64,000 bases of DNA from Sporobacter sp963675425 (GCA_963675425.1 OY776214.1:2232001-2296000), one strand, 5' to 3'; shown: positions 7,598 through 17,027, counted from the stretch's first letter. The notes: generated from the letters alone by a model not told the origin. Numbers and translations: made by a program.

Positions 7598-9289
7598 ATG
7601 AAATGGTATGCAAATATGAAAATTGCGACGAAGCTCATTATTGGATTTTTAGTCGTAGCGGTTATTGCGGGCGCAGTCGGCGCGATTGGGCTCGTCAATA
7701 TTAATCAAATCGGACAGGCTGATACAAAACTTTATCAGGTAAATACGATGGGCATCGACTATTCAGCCAGCGCGTCGATTTATTTCCAGCGGATCCGGTT
7801 CAATTCGGTTAAAGCAATCATTACCCACGGTACAAGCGCGCAGGATGATTGCCTGCAGAAGATTAGCGACTATACAGCTATAGTCGACGAGAATATAGAG
7901 AATTATGAAGGCAGTGACATCAGTGATCAAAATCGCGAGCTGATGGATTCTTTAAAACCTGACTGGAAAAAATATCAGGAGCTAATGGATGAGGTGATTG
8001 TCAATATCCGTGCTGATGATATTGAGAAGGCGCAAAGTATTATCCTCGGCGATATTGCCACGACCGGTGCTGCCGTGCAAACGGCATTTGATCAAATTAT
8101 GGATTATAACGCCAAGATGGGACTGGAAAGAAGCACCAATAACCGGCAGCTGGTATCAACATCCTCCGTCACAATGGTTATCGCAGTTATTGTGGCCATG
8201 GTTGCCGCTGTCGGTCTGGGAATTTACATATCGAGATTAATCGGCAGACCTGTTAAAAAAATGGCGGATTCAGCCGTACTGCTTGCCAAGGGCGATGTCA
8301 ACGTGAATCTGGATATCGACACGCAAGATGAAATCGGCATGCTGGCGAAGGCATTTGATGAGCTGATCGTCAGTACCAAGGAGCAGGCGCTAGTTGCGGA
8401 GAAAATCGCAGAGGGAGACCTGACGGCTGATATGGCCGTGAGATCCGAAAATGATCTGCTTGGAAAAAGCATTGCAGAGCTGCTCAGCAAGCTTAATCAG
8501 ATCGTGGAGACGATTGTCCTGGCAGCTGAGCAGGTGGCATCCGGCTCGGGCATGGTGTCAAACTCCAGCATATTGCTGTCACAGGGTTCCACAGAGCAGG
8601 CCAGCTCCATTGAGGAATTGACGGCATCGATGGAGGAGATCAGCGCACAGGTCATGCAAAATGCGGATAATGCCAGAACCGCCAATGAATTGGCAAAGAG
8701 CGCAGAAACCAACGCGGCCGACGGTACGAAACAGATGGCCGATATGCTGACGGCTATGGCGGAAATCAGCGAATCCTCCAGCAATATCAATAAAATCATC
8801 AAGGTCATTGACGATATCGCCTTCCAGACAAATATTCTGGCGCTTAACGCGGCTGTCGAGGCAGCTCGGGCCGGACAGCAAGGCAAAGGCTTTGCCGTTG
8901 TCGCTGAAGAGGTCAGGAGCCTGGCGGCGCGCTCGGCTAACGCCGCCAAGGAAACGACGGATCTGATTGAAAGTTCCATTAAAAAGGTTGAGGCGGGCAC
9001 TAAGATTGCCAACAGCACGGCCGACGCGCTCAGTCAGATCGTCGAGGAGGTGAAAAAAGCAGCGACCCTCGTCAGCGGTATCGCAACGGCATCCAACGAG
9101 CAGTCTGCCGGCGTAGAACAGATCAATCAGGGTATTATTCAGATTTCGCAGGTTGTCCAGGCTAACGCCGCCACGTCGGAAGAGAGTGCCGCGACAAGCG
9201 AAGAGCTGTCCAGCCAGGCGGCGCAGCTCAAGGATATCGTCAGCATTTTCAAGCTCAAACGCGCGGCCGGCACGAAGAAAGCCGATTGA
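7598..9289 (+). CDS. methyl-accepting chemotaxis protein
   Basis: Membrane chemoreceptor of 563 aa. Transmembrane helix 1 is at about 10-33 (KLIIGFLVVAVIAGAVGAIG), followed by an extracytoplasmic four-helix-bundle sensor, helix 2 at about 188-210, a HAMP domain (about 212-265), and a long cytoplasmic signalling hairpin whose tip reads IDDIAFQTNILALNAAVEAA and GKGFAVVAEEVRSLA. GGAAGTG precedes ATG 7598. It is co-transcribed with cheW. The ligand cannot be predicted. No C-terminal pentapeptide tether for CheR/CheB is seen. Confidence 0.93.
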   Translation: MKWYANMKIATKLIIGFLVVAVIAGAVGAIGLVNINQIGQADTKLYQVNTMGIDYSASASIYFQRIRFNSVKAIITHGTSAQDDCLQKISDYTAIVDENIENYEGSDISDQNRELMDSLKPDWKKYQELMDEVIVNIRADDIEKAQSIILGDIATTGAAVQTAFDQIMDYNAKMGLERSTNNRQLVSTSSVTMVIAVIVAMVAAVGLGIYISRLIGRPVKKMADSAVLLAKGDVNVNLDIDTQDEIGMLAKAFDELIVSTKEQALVAEKIAEGDLTADMAVRSENDLLGKSIAELLSKLNQIVETIVLAAEQVASGSGMVSNSSILLSQGSTEQASSIEELTASMEEISAQVMQNADNARTANELAKSAETNAADGTKQMADMLTAMAEISESSSNINKIIKVIDDIAFQTNILALNAAVEAARAGQQGKGFAVVAEEVRSLAARSANAAKETTDLIESSIKKVEAGTKIANSTADALSQIVEEVKKAATLVSGIATASNEQSAGVEQINQGIIQISQVVQANAATSEESAATSEELSSQAAQLKDIVSIFKLKRAAGTKKAD

Positions 9290-9507
9290 TTGGCCGCTGA
9301 CAGCTGATGATGATATATGATCCGGCATGAAAACCGGACACGCGGAATAAATACGGTGCAAGCAGGAACCTGCACAGATGACTGCCTATATTCGACGGCA
9401 GGCCCGGAAGCGGCTCGGCGGCTGAAGCTGAGCCGCTGCATAAGGGCAGCCACACGGCACGGGACGGTCGGTAAGAGCATTACGGTATCTGAAGGGACCG
9501 ATCATAT
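9290..9507 (+). other. structured leader upstream of the c-di-GMP enzyme
   Basis: This 218-base interval holds several consecutive stems: GTGCA..TGCAC and GCAGG/CCTGC near 9357-9376, CTGCC/GGCAG near 9381-9402, and AGCGGCTC/GAGCCGCT near 9413-9440. No U-run follows. It does not match the c-di-GMP-I or -II riboswitch motifs that I know. A frame spanning it (9317-9511) looks non-coding. It could be a cis-acting RNA for the following gene. Confidence 0.35.
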
Positions 9508-12069
9508 ATGAAAGACAATAACTTTAAAAATCTGCTGGGAAAAATGCCATTTGGTTTAGGCTGCTGTGAATTTGCTTATGACAGCCAGGGCGCAATCGTG
9601 GATTACATATTTCTTGACGTTAATCCGGCTTTTGAAAGAATGATGGGACTAAAACGGGAATGCGTTATCGGGCAGCGGGCGGGTAATATCTATTACGATA
9701 AATATTCAGGTGATTTTAACTGGCTGGCATTTTTCGAGGAGGCCGCGCACTCGGGGAATGAGCTGGACACGACCCATTGGTTTGACGGGCTTGGCCGATA
9801 TTTGAAAGTCACAGCAGTGCCGTATGATCACATGAGATTTATAATGTTCATACAGGATGCGCCTGAGGAAGCAGCCATTTTGCAGCTTAAAAGTCAAAAA
9901 GACGAATATAAAAAAGTTCTGCAAGAGCTGGAAATTGTATTTACAAGCACGCACGATGCGATTAGTCTTGTGGAATACAGCGGTGGACAATTTCGGTATA
10001 TCCGCAGCAATAACGTACACCAGGAGCTGACGGGCATTGAAAATATAGCCGGCAGGACACCCCAGGAGCTTCTCGGGGAAGATATCGGAGAAAGACTGTG
10101 CGCCTATTATGAGGCATGCATGAAGACAAAAAAGCCCGTTACATATGAACAGACTTTTTATTTCGCCACCGGCGCGCGGGTCTGGTTGACGAGCCTTTCG
10201 CCCGTAATTGACGGGGACGCCGTGCGGTATCTTGTAGGCTCCAGCAAGGATATTACTGAGCTTAAAGCGGCTGAAAAAGAAAAAGCCCAATTAACGCAGC
10301 GGCTGGAGTCGTTGTTTAACCAACATACGGCCATTATGCTCATGATTGACGCTGCTTCCGGAATGATTATCGACGCCAATCCGTCGGCTTGCGATTTTTA
10401 CGGATATACGAAAGAGGAGCTTACAGGATTGCGCATTGAAGATATAAACATGCTGCCGCCGGATGAAGTGAAAAAACTACGCCTCATGACCATGGACAGC
10501 AGACACCGGTATTTTATGTTTCCGCATCGCCTGAAGAACGGCGAAATCCACCCGGTGGACGTCTATTCATGCCCCATTACAGATGATCAGAACACATTGC
10601 TTTATTCTATAATTTTTGATGTCTCGGATCGTGAAATATACAGAAATGAGCTGTTCTTTGAGAAAGAACTCTTTCGCACGACGCTCCGGTCCATCGGCGA
10701 CGGCGTTGTTACGACAGACCTTAACGGGATCATTACGAGTCTCAACGGCGCGGCACAGGACATAACAGGCTGGAATGCGAGTGATGCGGAAGGTCGAAAA
10801 TTCGCCGAGGTATTCTGCCTGATCAATGAGAACACGGGCAAGGCTGTGGAAGACCCGGTTGAGAAAGTACTTAAAACAGGGAAAATCGTCGGACTGGCTA
10901 ATCATACTATTTTACGGAGCCTTCAGGGGCGTGACGTACCAATCGCTGATAGTGCTGCACCTATAAAAACGGAGGACGGTCGTTTTTACGGTGTTGTAAT
11001 GGTGTTCCGAGATGTTACGACGGAAAAGGAGCACAACAACCATGTTAAGTATCTGAGCTATAACGACTTTTTGACGGGCCTTTATAACAGGCGTTATATC
11101 GAAGAGGCTATGATATGGCTCGATATTATGGATTATCTCCCGATTTCTGTGATCATGGGTGACGTTAATGGATTGAAAATTACCAATGACGTATTTGGCC
11201 ACGAGGCCGGTGATGAGCTTTTGAGACATGTGGCCCGGACGCTGAAGGAATGCAGCCGGGAAGAAGACCTTGTTGCCCGGTGGGGAGGTGACGAATTTGT
11301 TATTTTGATGCCGAGAACCGGACTGTCCACCGCGGAGGAGGTTGTACAGAAAATCAGAAACAGCTGCAGCGTTATTGACAAAAGTTCCCTCCAGATGAGC
11401 CTGTCACTCGGGTGTGCTGTAAAAATACACGACGACTGCTTAATATCCGATGTGATGCGCACCGCCGAGGAATATATGTACCATCAAAAGCTTCTCGATC
11501 GAAAAAGTTATCGAAATACGATTATCAATACACTTTTAGTCACGCTTTATGAAAACAGCATAGAAACGGAAGAGCATACGAGGCGGCTTGGCGCCCATAG
11601 TCAGATCATCGGGGTTAAGCTCGGGCTGTCATCCAAGGAGCTGGACGAGTTGTCTTTACTCGCTATCCTGCACGATATCGGCAAGGTCGGCATAAGCCGG
11701 GATATCCTGTGTAAGCCGACGGCGCTTACGGCTGATGAATGGGAAGAAATGAAGCGTCACCCGGAAATCGGTTACCGGATTGCTCAGGCGACGCCGGAAC
11801 TGGCGGTTGTGGCCGAATATATCCTTTATCATCACGAACGCTGGGATGGGACGGGTTATCCGCGCGGCCTTAAGGGTGAAGAGATCCCGCTTATTTGCCG
11901 TATTCTTGCCGTGACAGACGCGTATGATGCCATGATAAACAACCGGGTTTATCGCAGCGCCCTTAGCCTGGAGAATGCTGCCCTGGAGCTTAAAAATAAC
12001 GCGGGAACACAATTTGATGCCGATATTGTGAAAGTGTTTCTTGATATTTTAAAGGAAGAACAGGCGTGA
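9508..12069 (+). CDS. multi-PAS diguanylate cyclase / HD-GYP phosphodiesterase
   Basis: Cytoplasmic c-di-GMP signalling protein of 853 aa, able in principle both to make and to break c-di-GMP. In order: four PAS-like sensor segments (about 5-130, 145-255, 265-380, 390-505), a GGDEF domain (about 510-670) with DFLTGLYNRRYIEEA and an intact RWGGDEF active site, and an HD-GYP domain (about 675-850) with LAILHDIGK and the signature HHERWDGTGYP. Both catalytic sites look complete. No transmembrane segment is visible. It follows the cheW-receptor pair after a structured leader and ends at a strong terminator, which suggests motility or surface control by redox or small molecules sensed by PAS. Confidence 0.92.
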   Translation: MKDNNFKNLLGKMPFGLGCCEFAYDSQGAIVDYIFLDVNPAFERMMGLKRECVIGQRAGNIYYDKYSGDFNWLAFFEEAAHSGNELDTTHWFDGLGRYLKVTAVPYDHMRFIMFIQDAPEEAAILQLKSQKDEYKKVLQELEIVFTSTHDAISLVEYSGGQFRYIRSNNVHQELTGIENIAGRTPQELLGEDIGERLCAYYEACMKTKKPVTYEQTFYFATGARVWLTSLSPVIDGDAVRYLVGSSKDITELKAAEKEKAQLTQRLESLFNQHTAIMLMIDAASGMIIDANPSACDFYGYTKEELTGLRIEDINMLPPDEVKKLRLMTMDSRHRYFMFPHRLKNGEIHPVDVYSCPITDDQNTLLYSIIFDVSDREIYRNELFFEKELFRTTLRSIGDGVVTTDLNGIITSLNGAAQDITGWNASDAEGRKFAEVFCLINENTGKAVEDPVEKVLKTGKIVGLANHTILRSLQGRDVPIADSAAPIKTEDGRFYGVVMVFRDVTTEKEHNNHVKYLSYNDFLTGLYNRRYIEEAMIWLDIMDYLPISVIMGDVNGLKITNDVFGHEAGDELLRHVARTLKECSREEDLVARWGGDEFVILMPRTGLSTAEEVVQKIRNSCSVIDKSSLQMSLSLGCAVKIHDDCLISDVMRTAEEYMYHQKLLDRKSYRNTIINTLLVTLYENSIETEEHTRRLGAHSQIIGVKLGLSSKELDELSLLAILHDIGKVGISRDILCKPTALTADEWEEMKRHPEIGYRIAQATPELAVVAEYILYHHERWDGTGYPRGLKGEEIPLICRILAVTDAYDAMINNRVYRSALSLENAALELKNNAGTQFDADIVKVFLDILKEEQA

Positions 12070-12087
12070 TGTTCCCATTTGCTGGAG

Positions 12088-12123
12088 AACTCCCCTGAAA
12101 CCGTTGTGGTTTCAGGGGAGTTT
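12088..12123. terminator. strong bidirectional terminator between convergent genes
   Basis: Stem AACTCCCCTGAAACC / GGTTTCAGGGGAGTT with a 5-base loop. It serves the c-di-GMP gene on the plus strand and the UroD-type gene on the minus strand. Confidence 0.85.
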
Positions 12124-12144
12124 CTATGTGTGGTATAGTGTTTA

Positions 12145-13251
12145 CTATAACCGGCCCTGTTCTTTATCGTAGAACTCGCGGCTGTACGCGTGCAGCTCGT
12201 TAAGAATGTCCCAGATCGTTTCCGGGTCGCGCCCGAAGACGTTGGCGTAAAACCCGCCGCCGGACCCGTAAATATCCACCGTGTGGCGGACCATTTTAAT
12301 AAGCTCATCCTTCGGTAAGGTCATATCCGGCGCGAGGCCCTCGATGCCGGTGTTAAAGCCGATTTTGTCGCCATACTTTTCCTTCATGGCCGGGATATCG
12401 ACGGCGCGCCGCTGGATCTGAAGCAGGTCGACGCCCATATCGATCATATACGGAATGAAGCGGGTGATGTTGCCGCACGAGTGTAGCATGAAGTGCACGC
12501 CTTTGGACTTGATATGGTCAATGATGCGTTTGGTCGGTGCGAAAACCAGCTCCTCCATCATTTTTGGTGAAAAGAAGGTGTCCTTTTCGGTACCCCAGTC
12601 GTCATGAATCGTCATGAGGTTTACGGGATACAGGCTGCAGAACAGATCGACCATTTCGATCATGTGATCAGCCAGACGCTCAAAAAAGCCCCGCACGGCC
12701 TCCGGCTCAAGCGACAGGGCGAACATACCTTCCGTGTAGCCGCCCAAAACGGCAATAAGCCGCTGGATCAGGCCGTTATGTAAGTCAACCTGTACGATTT
12801 TTCCGGGGACATATACATTTTTCATGAAGTGGTCGGCCGGCGTTTGCCAGTCCCACTCGCTCAAGACAGGGAACTGGATAACCTTTTCCCACTCGGTTAT
12901 GTCCTTAAGCAGATGGGTATCCGGCGCGTTGGTTGCGCCGCCGGCGGAAACGCACCACCGGAGCGGGACGTTGAACCAGTCGGTAAAGTCGTAATCCTCA
13001 GTGGCTCTGTGGTGAAAGTCGGCGCTGATTTGCCGGCCAATGCCGAGGTCCTGATACATGAGATTATGAAAATCCGTCAGAGAGCTCGGGGCCCAGACGG
13101 GGTTATCCCGGGCGACAACGCGGTGGAAATTCTCCAGCGGCGTAATCGGCGTATCAAATTCCGGGATATCGACCGTCAGGTCGGTAAAAGGCAGCGTTGT
13201 TTTTTCAGTTTTCGTGCCGGCGTCCAGATACGGCGGTCTCGCGTATTTCAT
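12145..13251 (-). CDS. uroporphyrinogen-decarboxylase (UroD/MtaA)-fold protein 1
   Basis: A 368-aa member of the UroD superfamily, which includes haem-pathway decarboxylases and methylcobamide methyltransferases (MtaA/MtbA type). ATG 13251 has AAGGAG 8 bases upstream. The protein shows the barrel segment LMTIHDDWGTEKDTFFSP and the zinc-site-like KGVHFMLHSCGNI with His-x-Cys. The late Cys that completes the zinc site in MtaA-type enzymes is not seen; the region reads YGSGGGFYANVFG. No corrinoid protein gene is nearby. A substrate-level role in the catabolic island is likely, but the reaction is unknown. It lies downstream of the SARP-like regulator in the same direction and has a 16-bp palindrome just upstream. 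Confidence 0.85.
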   Translation of the reverse strand: MKYARPPYLDAGTKTEKTTLPFTDLTVDIPEFDTPITPLENFHRVVARDNPVWAPSSLTDFHNLMYQDLGIGRQISADFHHRATEDYDFTDWFNVPLRWCVSAGGATNAPDTHLLKDITEWEKVIQFPVLSEWDWQTPADHFMKNVYVPGKIVQVDLHNGLIQRLIAVLGGYTEGMFALSLEPEAVRGFFERLADHMIEMVDLFCSLYPVNLMTIHDDWGTEKDTFFSPKMMEELVFAPTKRIIDHIKSKGVHFMLHSCGNITRFIPYMIDMGVDLLQIQRRAVDIPAMKEKYGDKIGFNTGIEGLAPDMTLPKDELIKMVRHTVDIYGSGGGFYANVFGRDPETIWDILNELHAYSREFYDKEQGRL

Positions 13252-13278
13252 GGTGGATAGCTCCTTGTCTGTGATTTC

Positions 13279-13294
13279 TCGCGCACTGTCGCGA
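13279..13294. promoter_or_regulatory. 16-bp palindrome upstream of UroD-type gene 1
   Basis: TCGCGCACTGTCGCGA: outer arms TCGCG/CGCGA. The same element with one changed base is found at 29238-29253, upstream of the second UroD-type gene. Candidate operator; centre about 35 bases from the start codon. Confidence 0.5.
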
Positions 13295-13359
13295 AGCAGA
13301 TATGTATCAGTATACGCCGAGCCGGGTTTACCGTTGGTTTAAACGCGGTTTTATCCCGA

Positions 13360-14982
13360 TTATTTTTTATAGTCCTTCCAGGAGTTAACAAAGCTCTTGC
13401 GCTGATCGGGCGTGAGGAATTTTTCCACGCGCATATAGTAACTTTTCGCCATCTCCAGCTTGTTCTGGCGAAGCAGTGCGTCGATCAGAACCTCGTGGAT
13501 TTCCCCGTCGGCGTAGCCGACGCTCAAGACGTTTGAAACGACCTCGAAGATTTTGCCGTATTCCTCCATTTCCCGCAGAAGTGCCAGATACTCCTTCAAT
13601 ATCTCCAGATATTTGATTTGATAATAGCTGATCCAGCCCAAAAGCCAGATCTCTGATTCGTAATTGGGCAGCATGTCGCCCTTATACAGGTTGATCGCTT
13701 TTTTATACAGATACTGTTTTTCGTAGCTGGACAGCTTCTGCGAGTGGATTCGGCTGCAAATCAGATCGAAGGAATCCACATCGACAATGATGGTCAGCTG
13801 GTCGTTAATGGCATAGGTGCCGGAGCGCGCGATGACGAGCTTTTCGGTACAGATGCTGTCAAGAATTTTACGCACGCGGAAGGCCACGCCCTTGACCATG
13901 TTGTACGGATTGTCGATCAGCTGATCCGGCCATAAAATATCGGCAATCTCCCGGATTGGGATCGTGCGGTTCCTGTTTTTTAGAAGATACAGCAGAAACC
14001 GGCTGCACTGGACGGACGAAAAATCGGCAAAATCGAGCGTGCCGCTGTTCGTAATGATTTCAAAGCCGCCGAACAGCCGGATAAGCACATCCTCGTCCGA
14101 CAGCTCCTGCGTTTTGTGTTTGGCGGACTTGGACAGCCGGAACATATCGATGGCCCTGATTTCGTTAAACAGCGCTTTCGTCGACAGGCTCAAAAAGCTG
14201 GTCTTCTGCCAGAAGCGGCGCACGTTGTTAACACAGTAAAACGCCACCATCTGCGTGCGCGTTTTGAACGGCACGCCCATGGCGTTGAAAATATTGTGCT
14301 TTTTAAGCCAGTCATACTCGGCGGGATGCGTGTCCCGAAGGTCTTCCGTTGTAAACAAAAAGGGCTCGTTTTTAATAATGATATCCGTAAAGAGGTTGGA
14401 AAACAGCATCGTGCCGACGGCCTCGTCCTCTGCGGACACGACGCCGTCGCGGGTTTTGGTGTAAAGATACTGGCAGGCCTCCAGCTCCTCGTCAAGCTCC
14501 AGAACATACGCACGGTCGGCCTCGTAGAGCATCAGCGTTACCGACAGGCATTCCCGAACATTGTTTTCCGGGAAATCGGTACCGTGATACGTTGACTCGA
14601 GATGCAGGTAGGCCGACTCGAACAGCATGGTATAAAGGCTGTCGGAGTTCTTGTCATCGGCAACGATCTGACGGACGCTGTCAACCCGGATGGACCGGCC
14701 GTCGTGCGTCAGCCGTACGCTTTCCAGGATGGCCGGCCAGGGCAAATCGCACAAGGTTGGTACGAATTTGGTGGCAATTTCGCCTGGGTCCAGCGGAATA
14801 TCAATATAGGTCCGGCGTGTTTTCTCGTCCTTTGACAAAAGCTCCGAAAGCTTTTGCCGCGGGGGGACCGCCTTTAAACCAAAATGCTCCCTGGCGTGAC
14901 GGTTAAGGTACATGACGACGCCCGTTTCGTAGTCGCTGACACAGACGATGCTGTTTATTTCATTAAATTGCTCGAAATTCAT
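13360..14982 (-). CDS. SARP-like transcriptional regulator with PAS- and GAF-like sensor domains
   Basis: 540-aa regulator. ATG 14982 has GAGGTG upstream. Residues 1-110 look like a PAS domain (VCVSDYETGVVMYLNRHARE), 125-270 like a GAF domain, 295-390 a winged helix of the OmpR/SARP type (LIRLFGGFEIITNSG, then IREIADILWPD and VKGVAFRVRKILDS), and 390-540 a bacterial transcriptional-activation (BTAD) TPR region (LYKGDMLPNYESEIW). It is divergent from the FAD oxidoreductase gene at 15202, with a shared 219-base control region, and lies upstream of UroD-type gene 1, so it probably controls both. Sensor ligand unknown. Such regulators are best known from Actinobacteria. Confidence 0.82.
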   Translation of the reverse strand: MNFEQFNEINSIVCVSDYETGVVMYLNRHAREHFGLKAVPPRQKLSELLSKDEKTRRTYIDIPLDPGEIATKFVPTLCDLPWPAILESVRLTHDGRSIRVDSVRQIVADDKNSDSLYTMLFESAYLHLESTYHGTDFPENNVRECLSVTLMLYEADRAYVLELDEELEACQYLYTKTRDGVVSAEDEAVGTMLFSNLFTDIIIKNEPFLFTTEDLRDTHPAEYDWLKKHNIFNAMGVPFKTRTQMVAFYCVNNVRRFWQKTSFLSLSTKALFNEIRAIDMFRLSKSAKHKTQELSDEDVLIRLFGGFEIITNSGTLDFADFSSVQCSRFLLYLLKNRNRTIPIREIADILWPDQLIDNPYNMVKGVAFRVRKILDSICTEKLVIARSGTYAINDQLTIIVDVDSFDLICSRIHSQKLSSYEKQYLYKKAINLYKGDMLPNYESEIWLLGWISYYQIKYLEILKEYLALLREMEEYGKIFEVVSNVLSVGYADGEIHEVLIDALLRQNKLEMAKSYYMRVEKFLTPDQRKSFVNSWKDYKK

Positions 14983-15059
14983 CTGTTAACACCTCGTATT
15001 CATGATAGCGCTGCGCGGTTTCATCTGAGGTTCAATATGAAGTTTGCGTTTTATAATTT

Positions 15060-15087
15060 ATCGTATCATACTTTTACGGGCTGTCAA
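15060..15087 (-). promoter_or_regulatory. promoter of the SARP-like regulator
   Basis: On the minus strand TTGACA (15087-15082) and TACGAT (15065-15060), spacer 16. Confidence 0.5.
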
Positions 15088-15101
15088 ACAGCGAAAAAGC
15101 G

Positions 15102-15124
15102 TGGTTCAAACCGACATTGAACCA
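15102..15124. promoter_or_regulatory. operator-like inverted repeat in the SARP/FAD divergent region
   Basis: TGGTTCAA (15102-15109), seven bases, then TTGAACCA (15117-15124): perfect 8-base arms. A further half-site GGTTCAA lies at 15029-15035. Placed just upstream of the -35 box of the regulator, where it could serve both directions. Confidence 0.55.
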
Positions 15125-15201
15125 AATATCAAACTGAGTGTGCGTTATAGTTGAGCAAACGAACTTAATAGCGTGGAATAAGCGCTGAGAGGAGCAGCAT
15201 T

Positions 15202-16752
15202 ATGACGAATATCAATCCGAAATGGGGCGCGTGGGCAACCCCGATGGATCCAGTGCCCGAAAAGGATATCCTGACCACCGAAGAGGCCGATGTCATCGTC
15301 ATCGGCGCGGGTATTGCCGGCGTTACCTGCGCGCTTCGGGCGGCTCAGTGCTCAGCGAGCGTCATTGTTCTGGAGAAATCCGCATCCTGGAGCGCACGGG
15401 GCGGAAATATCGGTGTGGCCAATTCTTCATTTATGAAGGAAAACGGTTACGAAAACGATCCCGAATATATCGCGCGCGAGTGGATCAAGCGCTGTGCCAA
15501 CCGGTGTGACGAGCGTATCGTCTGGCATTACCTGAAAAACGGCGGCCGGGCGATGGACTGGCTTGTCGATATCGTTACAAAGCCCGAATACGGCGCACGT
15601 CCGGTGCTGCAGGGCTGCATTTATAAGGGCGACACGTACGTCGAGGTCGTCGGGTCGCACCGCTTTTTCGACGGGCCGATGGCCAAGCGCGGTGCGCGGG
15701 CCGGCGCGGCCGACGCCGTATACGCTATGTATACGGAGGCCGAGAAGCTGGGCGTGCGCTTCCTGTTTAAAACGCCGGGAGAGCAGCTCGTTAAAAAAGA
15801 CGGCTGTGTTGAAGGCGTCGTGGCCAAAGATGACGAAGGATACCGCTACTTTAAAGCGCGGCGGGGCGTTGTGCTTGCCACAGGCGATATCGGCGGAAAT
15901 GATGACATGTGCGAGGACCTGGCCCCGATTGCCAACCGCTGCAGTGCGAAAATCTATTCGCCCAGAGGCGGCAACACCGGCGACGGGCACCGCATGGGGC
16001 TGTGGGCGGGCGGGACGTTTGAGGATGCGCCGTTCGCGGCTGTTTTACATCCTCAGGCCTTTCATTTCGGCAATTACTGCTTTCTGTTCGTGCGGCCCGA
16101 CGGGACGCGCTTTATGAACGAGGATAATTACGTCCAGGGAAAATCGGTGGCAATTATCCGAGAGCGGGTCCCGTACGCGTGGTCCATCATCGATTCGGAC
16201 TGGGCTGAGAAAATTCCGGAAACGCTGCAGTACGGCGGCGGCCTTTTCTGGGGACAGGACTGTGTTGCCGGCGAAAAGCCGTTTGAACCGGACACGGAGG
16301 CGATGCTGCTCGAGTGGGGACAAAAGCGCGGCGTGATCGTTAAGGCCGATACGCCGGAGGAGCTGGCATCCAAAATGGATGTGCCGGCCGCCCGTTTTGC
16401 CGCGACGTTCCGCCGGTATAACGAGCTGGCGGCCGCCGGCCAGGACGCGGACTTCGGCAAGCGGCGCGAGCTTTTAATGCCGCTGGACCGGCCGCCTTAT
16501 TACGCGCTGAAATTTGGACCGGCGCTTTTGGCTGTCGTCGGCGGGCTCCGGGTTGACACCGGGATGCGCGTGCTGGACGAGAACGGTGAGCCGGTTTCCG
16601 GCCTGTACGCCATCGGCAACGCCGCCGGCGGGCGCTACGGCGTGGATTATCCCATCCTCATCGCCGGCAACAGCCACGGTACGGCGCTGACCTTTGGGTT
16701 CGTGCTCGGCGAGAGTCTTGGCGGTGATCCGGACGGCAATACACAGGCTTAA
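15202..16752 (+). CDS. fumarate-reductase-like FAD-binding oxidoreductase 1
   Basis: 516-aa flavoprotein of the FAD_binding_2 family (fumarate reductase, 3-ketosteroid dehydrogenase and related enzymes). ATG 15202 has GAGAGGAGC upstream. It shows the dinucleotide motif VIGAGIAGVTCALRAA (about 32-47), ARGGNIGVANSS, RGVVLATGDIGGN, GNTGDGHRMGLWAGG, the substrate-domain stretch GTRFMNED, and the C-terminal GLYAIGNAAGG ... IAGNSHGTALTFG. No signal peptide, haem or FMN-attachment domain, so it acts in the cytoplasm with a separate electron donor, perhaps the old-yellow-enzyme fusion at 26141. Closely similar to the protein at 30390. Acceptor unknown. Confidence 0.88.
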   Translation: MTNINPKWGAWATPMDPVPEKDILTTEEADVIVIGAGIAGVTCALRAAQCSASVIVLEKSASWSARGGNIGVANSSFMKENGYENDPEYIAREWIKRCANRCDERIVWHYLKNGGRAMDWLVDIVTKPEYGARPVLQGCIYKGDTYVEVVGSHRFFDGPMAKRGARAGAADAVYAMYTEAEKLGVRFLFKTPGEQLVKKDGCVEGVVAKDDEGYRYFKARRGVVLATGDIGGNDDMCEDLAPIANRCSAKIYSPRGGNTGDGHRMGLWAGGTFEDAPFAAVLHPQAFHFGNYCFLFVRPDGTRFMNEDNYVQGKSVAIIRERVPYAWSIIDSDWAEKIPETLQYGGGLFWGQDCVAGEKPFEPDTEAMLLEWGQKRGVIVKADTPEELASKMDVPAARFAATFRRYNELAAAGQDADFGKRRELLMPLDRPPYYALKFGPALLAVVGGLRVDTGMRVLDENGEPVSGLYAIGNAAGGRYGVDYPILIAGNSHGTALTFGFVLGESLGGDPDGNTQA

Positions 16753-16820
16753 TGGATGCGCTGTAAAATATACTGATGTGCAAACCGCCGAATAACGGAT
16801 TGTCCAGCATTAAAGCGTCA

Positions 16821-16860
16821 CGCGCCCACGTGGTAAAAAAACCACGGTGGGCGCATTTCT
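16821..16860 (+). terminator. terminator after FAD oxidoreductase 1
   Basis: Stem GCGCCCAC..GTGGT / ACCAC..GTGGGCGC with an A-rich loop, followed by ATTTCTT. Confidence 0.7.
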
Positions 16861-16896
16861 TATAAGAAGGCCGGCATACGGGCCTGTGTTCTTTGC

Positions 16897-16924
16897 TTGA
16901 CGTATCAACCTAAAATATTATATT
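16897..16924 (+). promoter_or_regulatory. promoter of LysR-type gene 1
   Basis: TTGACG (16897-16902) and TATATT (16919-16924), spacer 16, in an AT-rich stretch. It implies a 5' leader of about 95 bases. Confidence 0.5.
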
Positions 16925-17027
16925 ATATGTAATAAATTAGTTTAATATACACAAATAGGGCGGGAAAGAAGCGGATATTGCAACGTGACATCCGGACGTT
17001 GTCAGCCTTGCGGTCAGAGGTAAAAAA

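Noticed and set aside
9350..9500. c-di-GMP-I (GEMM) riboswitch
   Set aside because: The conserved core with its tetraloop-receptor segments could not be found.
9317..9511. 64-codon frame in the leader of the c-di-GMP gene
   Set aside because: No ribosome binding site, no family, and the region is full of stems.
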